From Oxyruncus cristatus (lineage: Eukaryota > Chordata > Aves > Passeriformes > Cotingidae): DNA of 64,000 bases. Below, piece after piece: positions 11,406-20,944 of this stretch. The notes under the pieces are model-generated. The model was not told where the DNA came from. It saw only the letters and a program-made list of their open reading frames with translations, and made no database searches. How positions within the stretch are numbered: position 1 is the first letter of the stretch; each line of letters opens with the position of its first letter. The translations under genes were made by a program, and so were the position numbers. The stretch lies in the NCBI GenBank assembly GCA_013399855.1, contig VXAY01000997.1, positions 39,898 to 103,897 on the forward strand, written 5' to 3'.

Positions 11406-11910
11406 ATGATGGTGAGACCCCACCTGCAGTGCTGCCTCCAGCTCTGGGGTCCCCAGCAGCAACCCCATGTCCCCAGGAGGGGAGGCACCAAGATGGTCAG
11501 AGGGCTGGAGCAGCTCTGCTGGGAGGAAAAGCTGAGAGAATTGGGGTTATTCAGCCTGGAGAAGCTTCAGGATGACCTAATTGTGGCCTTCCAATTAGCA
11601 CAAGAAAGATGGAGAGAGATTATTTACAAGTGCCGGGAGTGACAGGGCAAGGGAGTATGGCTTCCCACTGACAGACAGAAGGGTTAGTTTAGATAGAAAG
11701 AAGAAACCCTTCCCTGTGAGGGTGGGGAGGCCCTGGCACAGGTTGCCCAGAGAAGCTGTGGCTGCCCCATCCCTGGGAGCCTCCAGGGTCAGGTTGGACA
11801 GGGTTTGGAGCAACCTGGGCTAGTGGAAGGTGTCCCTGCCCATGGCAGGGGGCGGGACTGCATGGGCTTTGAGGTCCTTTCCAGCCCAAAGCATTCCTTG
11901 ATTCTGTGAA
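11406..11910 (+). mobile_element. CR1 LINE fragment, type A
   Basis: Starts 'gtgagaccccacctgcagtg' as an ORF2-end piece, continues 'ttattcagcctggagaagc', and ends with a complete type A tail ('gcattccttgattctgtg'). It has the same orientation as, and abuts, the type B copy before it. Confidence 0.9.
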
Positions 11911-12765
11911 GAGCAACAGATGATCACACTGAGGTTTAAACAAACCCCGAGGAGGGGAGCACAGGTGGTGTTTTTCCTCCTCAGAAGAGGCTCAGTCTCA
12001 CCACAGCAGCTCCCTGGGAGCATCTGAGGGAAAAGCTGGACCCGGCTGCACTCCCAGCTGTGTCTCTGCAGAGTGTGGCTGGGGACAGAGGTCCTGCTGC
12101 TGAGCCAGGCTGGCTGGAAAGTGGTTTGTGTGTGTGAGCACAGCTGAGCAGGGAGCAGCTGCTGCCCTGAGCCTTCCACAGGCTCCCAGGGCTCTGCCCA
12201 GCAGGAATGCTGAGCTTTTCCCAGTGCCACGTGCGGAGAGCGAGCACAGGAGACAGAAACAAGCAAACAAACCCATTCATGGAGCAAATGAGAGCAACAG
12301 CTAAATCAGAGAGCAGTTGCTACCTGGCCACAAACACCTGCCAGCTGAGGAGGCGGGATCTGTCCCACGGGATGAGCTGTTATCCTCGGAGCATCCCGGC
12401 AGCCGTGGAGCTGCGGAGCTGGCAGGCGCCAGCGGCGTGGAGCAGGGTGGGGAGAGCAGCCACTGAAGGGCAGAGAAGGGGGTCAGGAGGGGTCAGCAGG
12501 GTGGAGGGCAGGAGAAACAGGCTCCATCTGGGCAGGGAGATGCACATTGTTCCCCTCCCTTGGGAAACCAGATGGGAAACGGCACCTCCAGTTCCACCGC
12601 AGCTGGTGGAAGGACGTCCCGGCTCCGTGTGCTTCCCGAGCTGGGAGTCCTGGCTGCAGCAGTGTCTCATAGCCAGAGCCTGACCTTTCCAGCAGCAATT
12701 AGCTGGGAGAGGAGCCGTGCAGCTGATGAGCACATGAAGGGCTTTATCTCACCCTCGGGCGTGCA
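11911..12765. other. Non-coding, nothing recognised
   Basis: GC-rich sequence with frames on both strands but no promoter, splice or domain evidence. Confidence 0.45.
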
Positions 12766-12772
12766 CAGTGGC

Positions 12773-12779
12773 TATAAAA
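12773..12779 (+). promoter_or_regulatory. TATA box candidate
   Basis: TATAAAA in the context 'ggctataaaatcc', rare in this GC-rich window. It would place transcription start near 12803, about 45 bases before the ATG at 12848. Confidence 0.35.
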
Positions 12780-12847
12780 TCCTTGGCAGAGGCAGCGGCT
12801 CCGTATTGATCCCGGGAAGTCCAGGTGCTCCTCCGCATGAAAATCAC

Positions 12848-13003
12848 ATGGAAATGGGATTTCTCTGTGTGATTTCCTTGCTACTGCTTGGGGCTGATGG
12901 GTCTGTGAGACTGGCACGTGCCCCCGTGCCCAAGAGCCACCTGCAAGAGGTGACATTTTTGGCACCTGAGGTTGTCAACAGCGAGAAGTTGTCATCCCTG
13001 TGA
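12848..13003 (+). CDS. Candidate small secreted peptide, 51 residues
   Basis: No family is recognised. The frame starts MEMGFLCVISLLLLGADG, a short hydrophobic core that looks like a signal peptide, followed by a polar stretch of about 33 residues with no cysteines. A TATAAAA box lies 75 bases before the ATG and an AATAAA at 13220-13225 lies 217 bases after the stop, giving a compact intronless unit of about 450 bases. Against it: an earlier ATG at 12837 opens an 11-codon frame that overlaps out of frame, the frame is short, and the order TATA-frame-AATAAA can occur by chance. Alternatively this is a first exon or a non-coding transcript. Low confidence. Confidence 0.22.
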   Translation: MEMGFLCVISLLLLGADGSVRLARAPVPKSHLQEVTFLAPEVVNSEKLSSL

Positions 13004-13219
13004 GGGGGATGTGACTGGTGATCACAGTAACCTGGTCAGGGAGAAGCTCAGCTTGTTTGAAAGAGAAGGGATATATCCTGACTTCCATATATTTCAGTGG
13101 AAATGCTGGAAGCACCGGGATCAATGGGAAGAGCTGTTTATTTTTCTTGATATCATTTGCAGGGATGAGGCCTTGGGAAATGCTCTGGGTATCTACCCAG
13201 TTTGACTGGTTTTCTTTCA

Positions 13220-13225
13220 AATAAA
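13220..13225 (+). terminator. Poly(A) signal candidate
   Basis: AATAAA in 'tttcaaataaactggtgtc', the first such hexamer downstream of the candidate small-peptide frame at 12848-13003. Confidence 0.3.
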
Positions 13226-14924
13226 CTGGTGTCAAAACATACCAGAAGGGTCAGCGTGGAGGGAAAAGGGGTCTCAGTCTCACGGGAGTCCATGCTGGGG
13301 ACGAGGCCAAGGTGTGGCAGCAAGGCCTGCTTCTCCAGCTGCAGGACCTGCTGGAGGGAGCTGAGGAGGTGCAGAGGATTTAGAGACCTGTCCCAGATCT
13401 GTCCCCCCGTGCTCAGGAGACTGGAACTGGAATCGGTTCCTCTCCTGATTCCACCCACTTGCAGCCGAGCGTGGTTAGTGCTGCTAAAACCGTCCGTGGG
13501 ATTAGGGGGGATAATTAGCCCTGAGCTCTCCTGTACCTGCAGGAGGCTGGAATGAAACTCTGAGTCAGACCAAAACAACATTTAGAAAATGTAGCAGGCC
13601 CAGGCAGAATAATCAGTGGCTGGTAATGACTATTTATCTTGTCACCTCACTGATGCCTCCCGTTGTAACGTCCTCGGCGCCCGGTTCGCAGGGAAAGGGC
13701 ATCCTGTAAATCTCACGGGCACGTTGCTCCACTGGGAGATATTGTCCTTCTCACTTCACAGCCTGGAGGGCTGCCTTGAGCTGGAACCTGGCAGCAGCAG
13801 AAATATGGCAGAGGCAGTTCCACAGCAGAACACCTTTGCTGTGTTGCCGGGAATTATGTTTCCCTCCTCACTCAGCCCAGCTCCCCATCTGCCACGGAAC
13901 AATCCCCACTGCCACCATTCTAAAACAACCTTTCATTTGGGATTCTCCCCAGGCTCATTATCCCCACACTGGCACATGCAGAGGAAATGAGTTTTGCACC
14001 CTGGCAGGTTGTAAGAACACATAATCCTTCTTCCCCTGGGAAGCCCTGCCAAGGGCACCGGAGGTGTCCCGGGAACGAGGATGAATGAAGCCCTGCAATC
14101 CTCCTGGGAAGCAGAGCAGGTTTGTTCCTGGGCTTAAGGGGTACAAGAATGTTCCTGGGAGCTCAGGAAGGTCACCAAGCAGGGAATAAACCCCAAAAGT
14201 CCAAGCTCCCAGTCTCCAGGTTTAACTGGTGAATGCAGCAGGTTCAGCTGCCATGGGGGGTTGCCCCAGTGCTTTCTTTGGGAGATGCTGAGCCAGTTAG
14301 ACAGAGCCACTGCTGTGTAGCAGCTTAAGCATCAAAGGAGAAAGGAGGTTTACAAGAGCGTGGCTTAATTCCCATTTGCCTGTCAGCTCAGAGCACGCAC
14401 ATGTTCAGATATCCCAGCACGAGTAACTGATAACCCCTCGTTTATTAATCCCTGGTAACTCAATCTGCCCTCTCAGCCCTGAGTGCAGAGCAGAGATGAT
14501 GCCCTCAGGAGCTGCAGATCAATTTAAATTTTCAGAGCCTCGGTGCCTGACTCACTCCAGAGTGCCAGAGCTCCTTACAATAACCATGGAGTGGATTTCC
14601 TGTCACATCACTGAGCCTGGCTCCCCTTCCAGCAGTCCTGGCTGCCACCTCCTCCCGTGCTGGAGTCATTCACAGCCATGCAGGAGGGCACGTGTGCGTC
14701 TGGAGAACGCTGCCATGACGAGCTGCCACCCCCCTTTCACACCAGCACCGGGGTCTTCCGGGGGCTGGTGTTTCCATGCAGCTCATCTGGAGCAGAGCAG
14801 GGACTTCAGGGCCCTTCTTGCTCATCCCTGTTGCTGGTGGTGCTCAGACACACTGGGCAAAGCTCCCTTGGAAGTGGCAGTTCCCACAAAGGGCTCAGAG
14901 TTGAATTAGCTGGGGGAGTTGTGT
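13226..14924. other. Non-coding; AT-rich island near 14385-14545
   Basis: No gene is supported. 14385-14545 includes 'taactgataacccctcgttt', 'attaatccctggtaactcaa' and 'caatttaaattttcag' and is less GC-rich than its surroundings. Confidence 0.4.
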
Positions 14925-15318
14925 GAGGGCACTGAGGGCACTTGGTGTGTTCAGCTGGAGAAGAGGAGACTGAGAGGAGACCTCACTGCAGTTCCAACTT
15001 CCTGGGCAGGGGCAGAGGAGGGGCAGGCGCTGAGCTCTGCTCTGGGACCAGGGACAGGAGCCAGGGAAGGGCTGGAGCTGTGCCAGGGGGGCTGGGATGG
15101 ATCTCAGGGAAAGGTTCTTCCCCCAGAGGGTGGTTGGCACTGACCAGGCTCCCCAGGGCAGTGAGCACGGCCCCAAGGCTGCCAGAGCTCCAGGAGCGTT
15201 TGGATGATCCTCTGGGGCACAGGGTGGGACTCTTGGGGATGGGCCTGTGCAGGGCTGAGGGTTGGACTGGATGATCCTTGAGGGTCCCTTCTAGCTCAGC
15301 ATATTCTGGGATTCTGGG
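14925..15318 (+). mobile_element. CR1 LINE fragment, about 395 bp, type B
   Basis: Begins at the ORF2 end ('ttcagctggagaagaggaga', 'gagaggagacctcactgcag') and continues through all type B landmarks to 'agctcagcatattctgggat'. It is the most complete type B copy in the window. Confidence 0.92.
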
Positions 15319-16171
15319 GGGATAATTAATCATTTCTGTGAAAAGATGGGGAAACCAAGTCACTGTATTAGAGCAGGACGTGGCTCAGGTCACGCAGCCC
15401 AGCAGGGGTGGAATCAAACCAAGTTAATAAACTCCCTGGTTAATGGCCCAGATGCAAATCCTGATTGCAGGCTCTGTGCAGGACCTCAGCTGACTCCCAG
15501 CTCTCCCCAGCTGGCTGCACTCCAGGAGAGGGACCAGCCCTCGAGTGCCACCTCTCAGGGATCCTCAGGGAGAATGAAGAGCCCTGGAAGTGAAGGTGGC
15601 AGCAGCCCAGCTCTGCTGACCCAGGAGGCTCTGCTTCATTAGCCCCAAAACACTGCTGACCGTGAACACTTCCATCCTGGCATTGCAGGTTCTGCTTCTC
15701 CATAAAAGCAAAAAGCAATTTATGAGGGAACAGTCAATAATGTGCTGCTTTATCGCAGCTGGTTGGGAGAGGTTGGCAACTGCACCCTGAGGAATGGGGA
15801 GGAGTAACTGTTTCAGGGCAGCTGCTGTGTCCCCTGCCCGGTCCCTGCTGCCGTGGACAGGCTGGCAGAGGAATCCTGACATTGCAAACGTCCCATCCCA
15901 CGGCCACAGAGCTGGAAACCAGCCATAAAGTGGACGTGATCGCTCCTCTCCCCCAGCTTGCTGCAGTTGGTGGGGCTCAGACTGTCCCCTGCTTTGCATT
16001 TCAGCAGTTCCAGCACACTGAGAACCTGCTCTCACCTGGGGATAAAGAGCAGGAGGAGCTGCTGAGGCTGGGGGTACAACAGGAGGTGCACCAAAACACC
16101 CTGCTGGTACCCAGGTGGTGGTACAGGCAAGAAAGAGGAGAGGAGCACAGGTCGGGTGAAATGGTGTCACT
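15319..16171. other. Non-coding spacer downstream of the minus-strand gene
   Basis: Lies beyond the poly(A) signal of the minus-strand gene at 16408-17211. No repeat landmarks and no supported gene. Confidence 0.45.
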
Positions 16172-16177
16172 TTTATT
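16172..16177 (-). terminator. Poly(A) signal of the 267-codon minus-strand gene
   Basis: Reads AATAAA on the minus strand ('ctgaataaaagtgac'), 231 bases after the stop codon at 16408-16410, so the 3' UTR would be about 250 bases. Confidence 0.6.
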
Positions 16178-16407
16178 CAGACTCTGAACAGTCCCAAACC
16201 CGCAGCCCCTCTGCTCCCTAGCACTGCTGCCCCTCCTGCCCCTCAGATGTCCCTCCCCAGCCAAGGGCAAGGTCACTTCAAGGCTTCCCCTCCAGGTCAG
16301 GTGACACCCTGGCCCTCAGGCCAAGCCTGGCTGCCCTGCAGGCTGAGGCACTCACAAAAGTCTCTCCTCCCCCAGTCTTTAGGGAACCTCTGTTTCTCTT
16401 TGCAAGA

Positions 16408-17211
16408 TCAGTGGAGAGTGAAATCCACAGGCTTGAGCTGCCGAGGCTGGACAAGGTGCCTCCTGAGGATCCTCTGGAACAAGGTTTTCCTGCCTGTCAC
16501 AGCGGGGAGCTCCAGGCTGGAGCTGCTCCTCTGGTAACCCACCCCCAGGAGCCTCTTCTCCCTCTTCTCTGCCTCTTTGCTCTCCGGGACGTCTGTTCTT
16601 TGGATGTCTCTGACGGGGCTGGCGCGTCTCCTGGGCAGGGGAGGCCCTGCCGGGGTCCCGTAGGCTGGGCTGGCTCTGCCATCCTTGTGACCGGTGGCAC
16701 GAGGCTGCTTGTGGTCCCTCAGGCCTCCATCCCTCTGGGAATCTCCCCCAGCAACAGCCATCCCGGGGTGTCTGCGGCATCCTGGCTCCTCCTGCCAGCC
16801 GGGCCGTGTCTCAGCAGCAGGACCTCGAGGGTGGCCCGAGCCCGAGTGAAAAAACGCCTCCTCGCCGGTGACCTGCGGGCTCTGCCCCAGGGTGACAAAG
16901 CCGTAGGGGGTGGTGACCTTGGGGAGGTGGGGCAGGGACAGAGCTGCCCAGGCAGTGGGGTCTGGGGTCGGCTGGGCACGGGGGTTAGAGCAGGAGGAGT
17001 TAGAGCCGGGCAGCTCATCCCGCCCCGCGGGGTCCGAGCTGCTCCTCCCCGCCGTCCCCTCTGGCTGCCCCATCCCCTTCCCGGAGCCCCTGTGCTTCCC
17101 GCGGACGTCCAGGGAGGGGATGGTAAACTGCGGGATGCGGTCGGGGGTCACCACGTGGAAGAAGATGCCGCTGGAGCTCTTGCCCTGCAGCGTCCCCTCC
17201 CAGAGGGACAT
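16408..17211 (-). CDS. Intronless gene, 267-residue uncharacterised protein
   Basis: Family not recognised. The protein begins MSLWEGTLQGKSSSG, then a conserved-looking segment (about residues 16-37) with TPDRIPQFTIPSLD, a low-complexity polar middle, a second hydrophobic patch LPKVTTPYGFVTLGQS near residues 97-112, and a basic C-terminus (LFQRILRRHL) ending VDFTLH. No signal peptide or membrane segment is visible; it looks mostly disordered with short linear motifs, so probably cytosolic or nuclear. Evidence that it is real: a TATA box (ATAAATA) about 35 bases before the ATG, an excellent start context (gccaccATGt), a long single frame and an AATAAA 231 bases after the stop. It is head to head with the org-like gene. 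Coding of a CpG-rich region can produce long frames by chance, which keeps confidence moderate. Confidence 0.6.
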   Translation of the reverse strand: MSLWEGTLQGKSSSGIFFHVVTPDRIPQFTIPSLDVRGKHRGSGKGMGQPEGTAGRSSSDPAGRDELPGSNSSCSNPRAQPTPDPTAWAALSLPHLPKVTTPYGFVTLGQSPQVTGEEAFFHSGSGHPRGPAAETRPGWQEEPGCRRHPGMAVAGGDSQRDGGLRDHKQPRATGHKDGRASPAYGTPAGPPLPRRRASPVRDIQRTDVPESKEAEKREKRLLGVGYQRSSSSLELPAVTGRKTLFQRILRRHLVQPRQLKPVDFTLH

Positions 17212-17245
17212 GGTGGCACCGCGGGGCTCCCCGGGCAGCGCCGGC

Positions 17246-17252
17246 TATTTAT
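17246..17252 (-). promoter_or_regulatory. TATA box of the minus-strand gene
   Basis: Plus strand tatttat, minus strand ATAAATA, in GC-rich surroundings. It predicts a transcription start near 17222 and a very short 5' UTR of about 11 bases. About 35 bases further upstream is TGACGTGG (17287-17294), a CRE-like site, and a CACCTG E-box lies at 17317-17322. Confidence 0.55.
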
Positions 17253-18374
17253 GCCCTGCTGCCAGCCCTGATTGCTCCGCGGGCAGTGACGTGGTGACAA
17301 CGCTGCCAGGACCCTGCACCTGCTCCCTCCGGGCCAGCAGCCCTTTGTCACCCGCCCGGGAGACAGATGGAGGGGGACAGGCGAGGACACGCTTGTCCCC
17401 AACATCCCCGCCTGCCCTGCCGCTCTCCCGCTGGGCTGAGCGTCACCCATGAGGCAGGAGAGAGGGAGAGCTGGGTGATGGTGCGAGGCAGGGAGGGGGC
17501 ACGGCGAGCGGGGCCCGGCGCAGGAGGAGTCACAGCCCGTGGGCATCAGGTGGAGCCGAGCGGAGGGGGCAGCTCGGAGCGGGAGACAAACACTCCAGCT
17601 CTGTCTAGCAAAGCTCCCGTCGGGAAAATCTCCCACGCAATTACCCAGAGAAAGCAGCACTTTCAACCATTCCCCCCTCCCCTCCTTCCCCCCGAGTCCC
17701 CCCGCCCACCGGTGCTGGTGCCAGGGCTGTGCCGGATTGTTTCCCGCAGCTCCCGTCCCGGGGCCGTGGGAATGTGGGGGGGACAGTCCCAGGCAGCCCC
17801 CAGGCGTGAGGCCGGGAGAACAGGGGCTGTGCTTCCTCCGGGTGGGAGGACGAAGCTGCCCTCCCAGAGGAGCCCCAGCTTTGCCCTGTCTCTGTCTGCA
17901 GCAGGGGCAGAGCTGCAGAGTGGGCCATGATTCTATTCTGTGATTCCCCGGCACCCTCCCCCTGGCTAAGGAAACTCCTCCTCTAGCAGGGGGATAAGGG
18001 CTGCTTTAGGATGGATCCTGCTCTGAAAATGATGCAGAGAGGAAAAGCAGCTCCATCCCTGTGCGGGCACAGAGCAGGAGGGATGCACAGGGGCCTCCCC
18101 TCACCCGGGGTTCAGCTTCTCCCATCCCTGGGGGGGCTCAGCAGGGCAGGTTTCTGGCATCTCATCACCTTCAGCTCTTTGCATCAGCACAGGGACATGT
18201 CCCAAATCAGTCTTGGTGAGCTCTGACTCCCAGGAGCGGACAGGAACCCCAAACTGAGGGAAACGAATCCCCAAATGACAGTCCTTAAGACAGGCACAGG
18301 CACAGGCACAGGCACAGGCCCAGGCCCAGTGCTGGTAGCAGGAGATCCCCTCCGGGAGGGCACTGGGCTGCCCC
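17253..18374. other. Intergenic region between two divergent genes
   Basis: About 1.1 kb separating the promoters of the minus-strand 267-codon gene and the plus-strand org-like gene. GC-rich with moderate CpG, and 'ggcaca' microsatellite units at 18290-18330. Frames of up to 268 codons on the minus strand and 187 on the plus strand lie here but have no supporting signals. Confidence 0.5.
18290..18330. repeat. CAGGCA hexanucleotide microsatellite
   Basis: About six units of 'caggca' grading into 'caggcc'. Confidence 0.85.
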
Positions 18375-18429
18375 CCAATTAGCAGCTCGTCAGTGTAATG
18401 AGGAGCAGATGGGCCAGGGGCTATAAGTA
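18375..18429 (+). promoter_or_regulatory. Core promoter of the org-like gene: CCAAT and TATA boxes
   Basis: CCAAT at 18375-18379 and TATAAGTA at 18422-18429. Spacing is canonical: with a transcription start near 18452, the TATA is at about -30 and the CCAAT at about -75. The start codon follows at 18482, so the 5' UTR is about 30 bases. Confidence 0.6.
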
Positions 18430-18481
18430 GCTTGAGGGCCCGAGCCTGGGCTAAGCCAGATTTCTGCCTAGTCTGAGCTTC

Positions 18482-20829
18482 ATGGAGCAGCAGCAGCTAA
18501 AGCTGGGCTCAAGCCCAGAGCAGGTAAAGGTCCTCCAGGTGCCACGGGGGCTGTTTCTGCTGGGGGCTCTCTCAGAGCTGGTGTGGAGGATCTGACCTGT
18601 CCCACTCTCTCTCTCTCTCTAGGTGAGGCCACTCACCATCAGTGATCCCTACTCCTTCTTCAGCAGGTTCCTGGGCCAGATCCTTCAGCTGAGCTTTGTC
18701 AAGTACCTGGTAAGTGATGTTCCTGCTCCTGCAGGAGCCTGAGGCCAAGGGCTGGGGTGGGAAAACCTCCAGACTTGGCAGTTTCTTGGGTTTTTCTGCC
18801 AGATATTCTCTTTTTTCAGTCTTTCCCCATCACTAGATGTTAGGAAGAAGTTCTTCCCTCGGAGGGTGGGGAGGCCCTGGCACAGGTTGCTCAGAGCAGC
18901 TGTGGCTGCCCCTGGATCCCTGGAAGTGTCCAAGGCCAGGTTGGACGGGGTCTGGAGCCACCTGGGCTGGTGGAAGGTGTCCCTGCCCGTGGCAGGGGGT
19001 GGGATGATCTTTAAGGTCCCTTCCAACCCAAACCATTCCATGATTTTCCCTCTGCCCTGCACTCAGTGTGAGCTTGTCTTCTCTTTCCTCTCCACCCTGG
19101 AGTTTCCCTCTGCCTGGTTTGACCTTGCCTTGTTCCCTGTTGCTCACAGTGGTTGCAACATTCACATTTCTCTCCCTGCCTGGGCCAGGAGAGACTGGAG
19201 GGTTTTGGGAACAAAGTCCACTCCAAGAGGTCCTGTTTTACCCTGCTGAAGCTGGTCCCATCTCAGCTCCATGCTCAGAGCAGAGCAGGGTTTAAAGCTT
19301 TCACTGAGGACTTTAGCATGTGTGAGAACTTCCAGGTACTTAAGGTACCTCTCTCTGCAGCTGAAGACGATTCAGAAAGCATGGATCTGGGTTGGATTTG
19401 GGATCCCTGTGGAGACCATGCTCAGCCAGCTCTACCCCAGCCAGTCTCCCCCCAGGCCTGGACGACTCGCCAGGAAGCGCCGGGGGCGACTCGTGCGCCT
19501 TCTCCTCTCCGTGGTGCCCACCAGGATCCGGAACGTGCTGGGCTACCTGCCAGCAGACTGGGGCCAGGGCAACCAGCCCAGGGGTAAGAGCTCCTGGAAC
19601 ACCTGAAGGCTTTGCAGCCGAGAAACACGGCCTGACAGGGTTTGGGATTCCTGCAGGGGGCTGGGAAACACCAAACGCCGGTGTGTGTTTGTCCCAGGGC
19701 GGTGACGGTGCCTCCTGTGAATCCCTGCAGAGATCCTGGAGGCTCTGATCAACCCAGCCAACAAAGGCAGCAAGAGGAAGAGGGATGATGTGGCTCTGGA
19801 GGAGCAGGAGTCCTGGTTTGTGGTGCTAGAGAGGGACTTGCCAGAAGATGACTCTAAAGACCTCACATATGAGGTAAGATGTTCTGGTTGCTGGGCAGGA
19901 TTGTTCCCCAGGGGCTGAGCCAACTGGGAGGTGATGGTTTGGGCTCTGAGAGCTCCTGTAGACTGGGAGTGTCCCTGCAGAGGGAGCTGGGAAGAGGTTT
20001 CCTTCACTGTACCCACTCTGTGTGGCATGGCCAGTGAGGAGCTGGACTCTGATCCTGATGGGTGCTTTCCAACTGAGCACATCCTGTGAGCCCTTGGACA
20101 TCGCTCCATCAGGGTCTGAAAGGAGCGGGTGCCCCCCTTGTGCCACAACACTGCAATTCCCCTCTGGTTGATGTCCCTGACAAGCAGTGTGTCTGTCCCC
20201 CTTTGGCCGTGGCTCCCACTGCCCCTGGGACCAGGATTGGGGTGTCCTCCCTCACCTTCCTTGTCCCTTGGCCTGTCCCCCCCAGCCCTCGGATGAGGAG
20301 TCAGACAGCGAGGAGTACAGGTCCCACAATGACACTGAGGCAGAGCTGGAGCTGGAAGAGCAGGATGGGATCCCTGTGACGCCAGAGGAGCCCTCGGATC
20401 CCCAGGTGAGTGTTCCTGACGATGGTGGGTGTGCACAGCGTGGGGGGCATTGTCACCTGTGGGGGACAGAAGTGCCAAGTGCCACTTGAGCCTCTCGTGG
20501 GGGCACCTCTGATCCTGCAGGTTGCCACAAGCCCTTTCTGATTCTCTGCCTCTGCACTTTAAAGTGGGATTTACGGGAGAGTCTTCACCACCAACAACTT
20601 CCTTTGGGGTCACTGACTACTCTAGTCCTAATTGTTCCCAAAGAACCGGTGGATAAAAATACCCCTTAATTCCCAGGAAACCGGTGCTCTGCCTGGCTCA
20701 CGGGGAGGTGGAGGGTGAGGGGAGGTGGTGGGTGGGTTGATTTGAACTCAGCAGTCCAGCTGTTAGTGATGGCAGCCAGTTTTTAGGGGTAAAATCTCCG
20801 GTGTTTCCTAGGAAAACCAGGAAGCCTGA
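18482..20829 (+). CDS. Six-exon gene, oogenesis-related (org)-like protein, 210 residues
   Basis: Coding exons 18482-18523, 18623-18709, 19361-19583, 19731-19873, 20286-20405 and 20812-20829, all with AG/GT borders and compatible phases (0,0,1,0,0), giving 210 residues. In order: short Gln-rich N-terminus; a hydrophobic/amphipathic stretch (residues 16-65: SDPYSFFSRFLGQIL, AWIWVGFGIP); an Arg-rich block (about 78-105: RLARKRRGRLVRLLLSVVP, RIRNVLGY); a basic GSKRKRDD site; then an acidic tail with SDEESDSEEYRSHNDTE. This order, and the SKRKxDD and SEEYRSxNDTE strings, recall fish 'oogenesis-related' proteins as I remember them; that match is unverified. Function is unknown; membrane-associating helix plus nuclear-type signal are both visible. 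Promoter, splice sites and poly(A) signal are all present, so existence of the gene is more certain than its name. Intron 2 contains a CR1 copy. Confidence 0.75.
18604..18620 (+). repeat. CT microsatellite forming a splice-acceptor tract
   Basis: (CT)n immediately before the AG of exon 2 of the org-like gene; it doubles as the polypyrimidine tract. Confidence 0.8.
18836..19046 (+). mobile_element. CR1 LINE 3' end inside intron 2 of the org-like gene
   Basis: Starts 'tgttaggaagaagttcttcc' and ends 'aaaccattccatgattttc'. Sense orientation relative to the host gene, type A. Confidence 0.92.
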
Positions 20830-20938
20830 CCCCATGGACCTGGACCTTCTGGGGCTGCCAAGTTCCTGACTCCCTGGGGCAGCTGTGGCCCCGAGTAAGA
20901 TGTCCAGTTTAAATGCTATGTTGTTTTCTGAAGTTTAT

Positions 20939-20944
20939 AATAAA
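20939..20944 (+). terminator. Poly(A) signal of the org-like gene
   Basis: AATAAA in 'tttataataaaatcacc', 110 bases after the stop codon at 20827-20829. Confidence 0.7.

Noticed and set aside
10629..11642. 337-codon plus-strand frame
   Set aside because: Runs from unique sequence into two CR1 fragments; no splice or promoter signals.
17148..17954. 268-codon minus-strand frame upstream of the minus-strand gene
   Set aside because: It covers the TATA box and start of the better supported gene in another frame and has no signals of its own.
19543..20613. 356-codon minus-strand frame
   Set aside because: Antisense to exons and introns of the better supported org-like gene.
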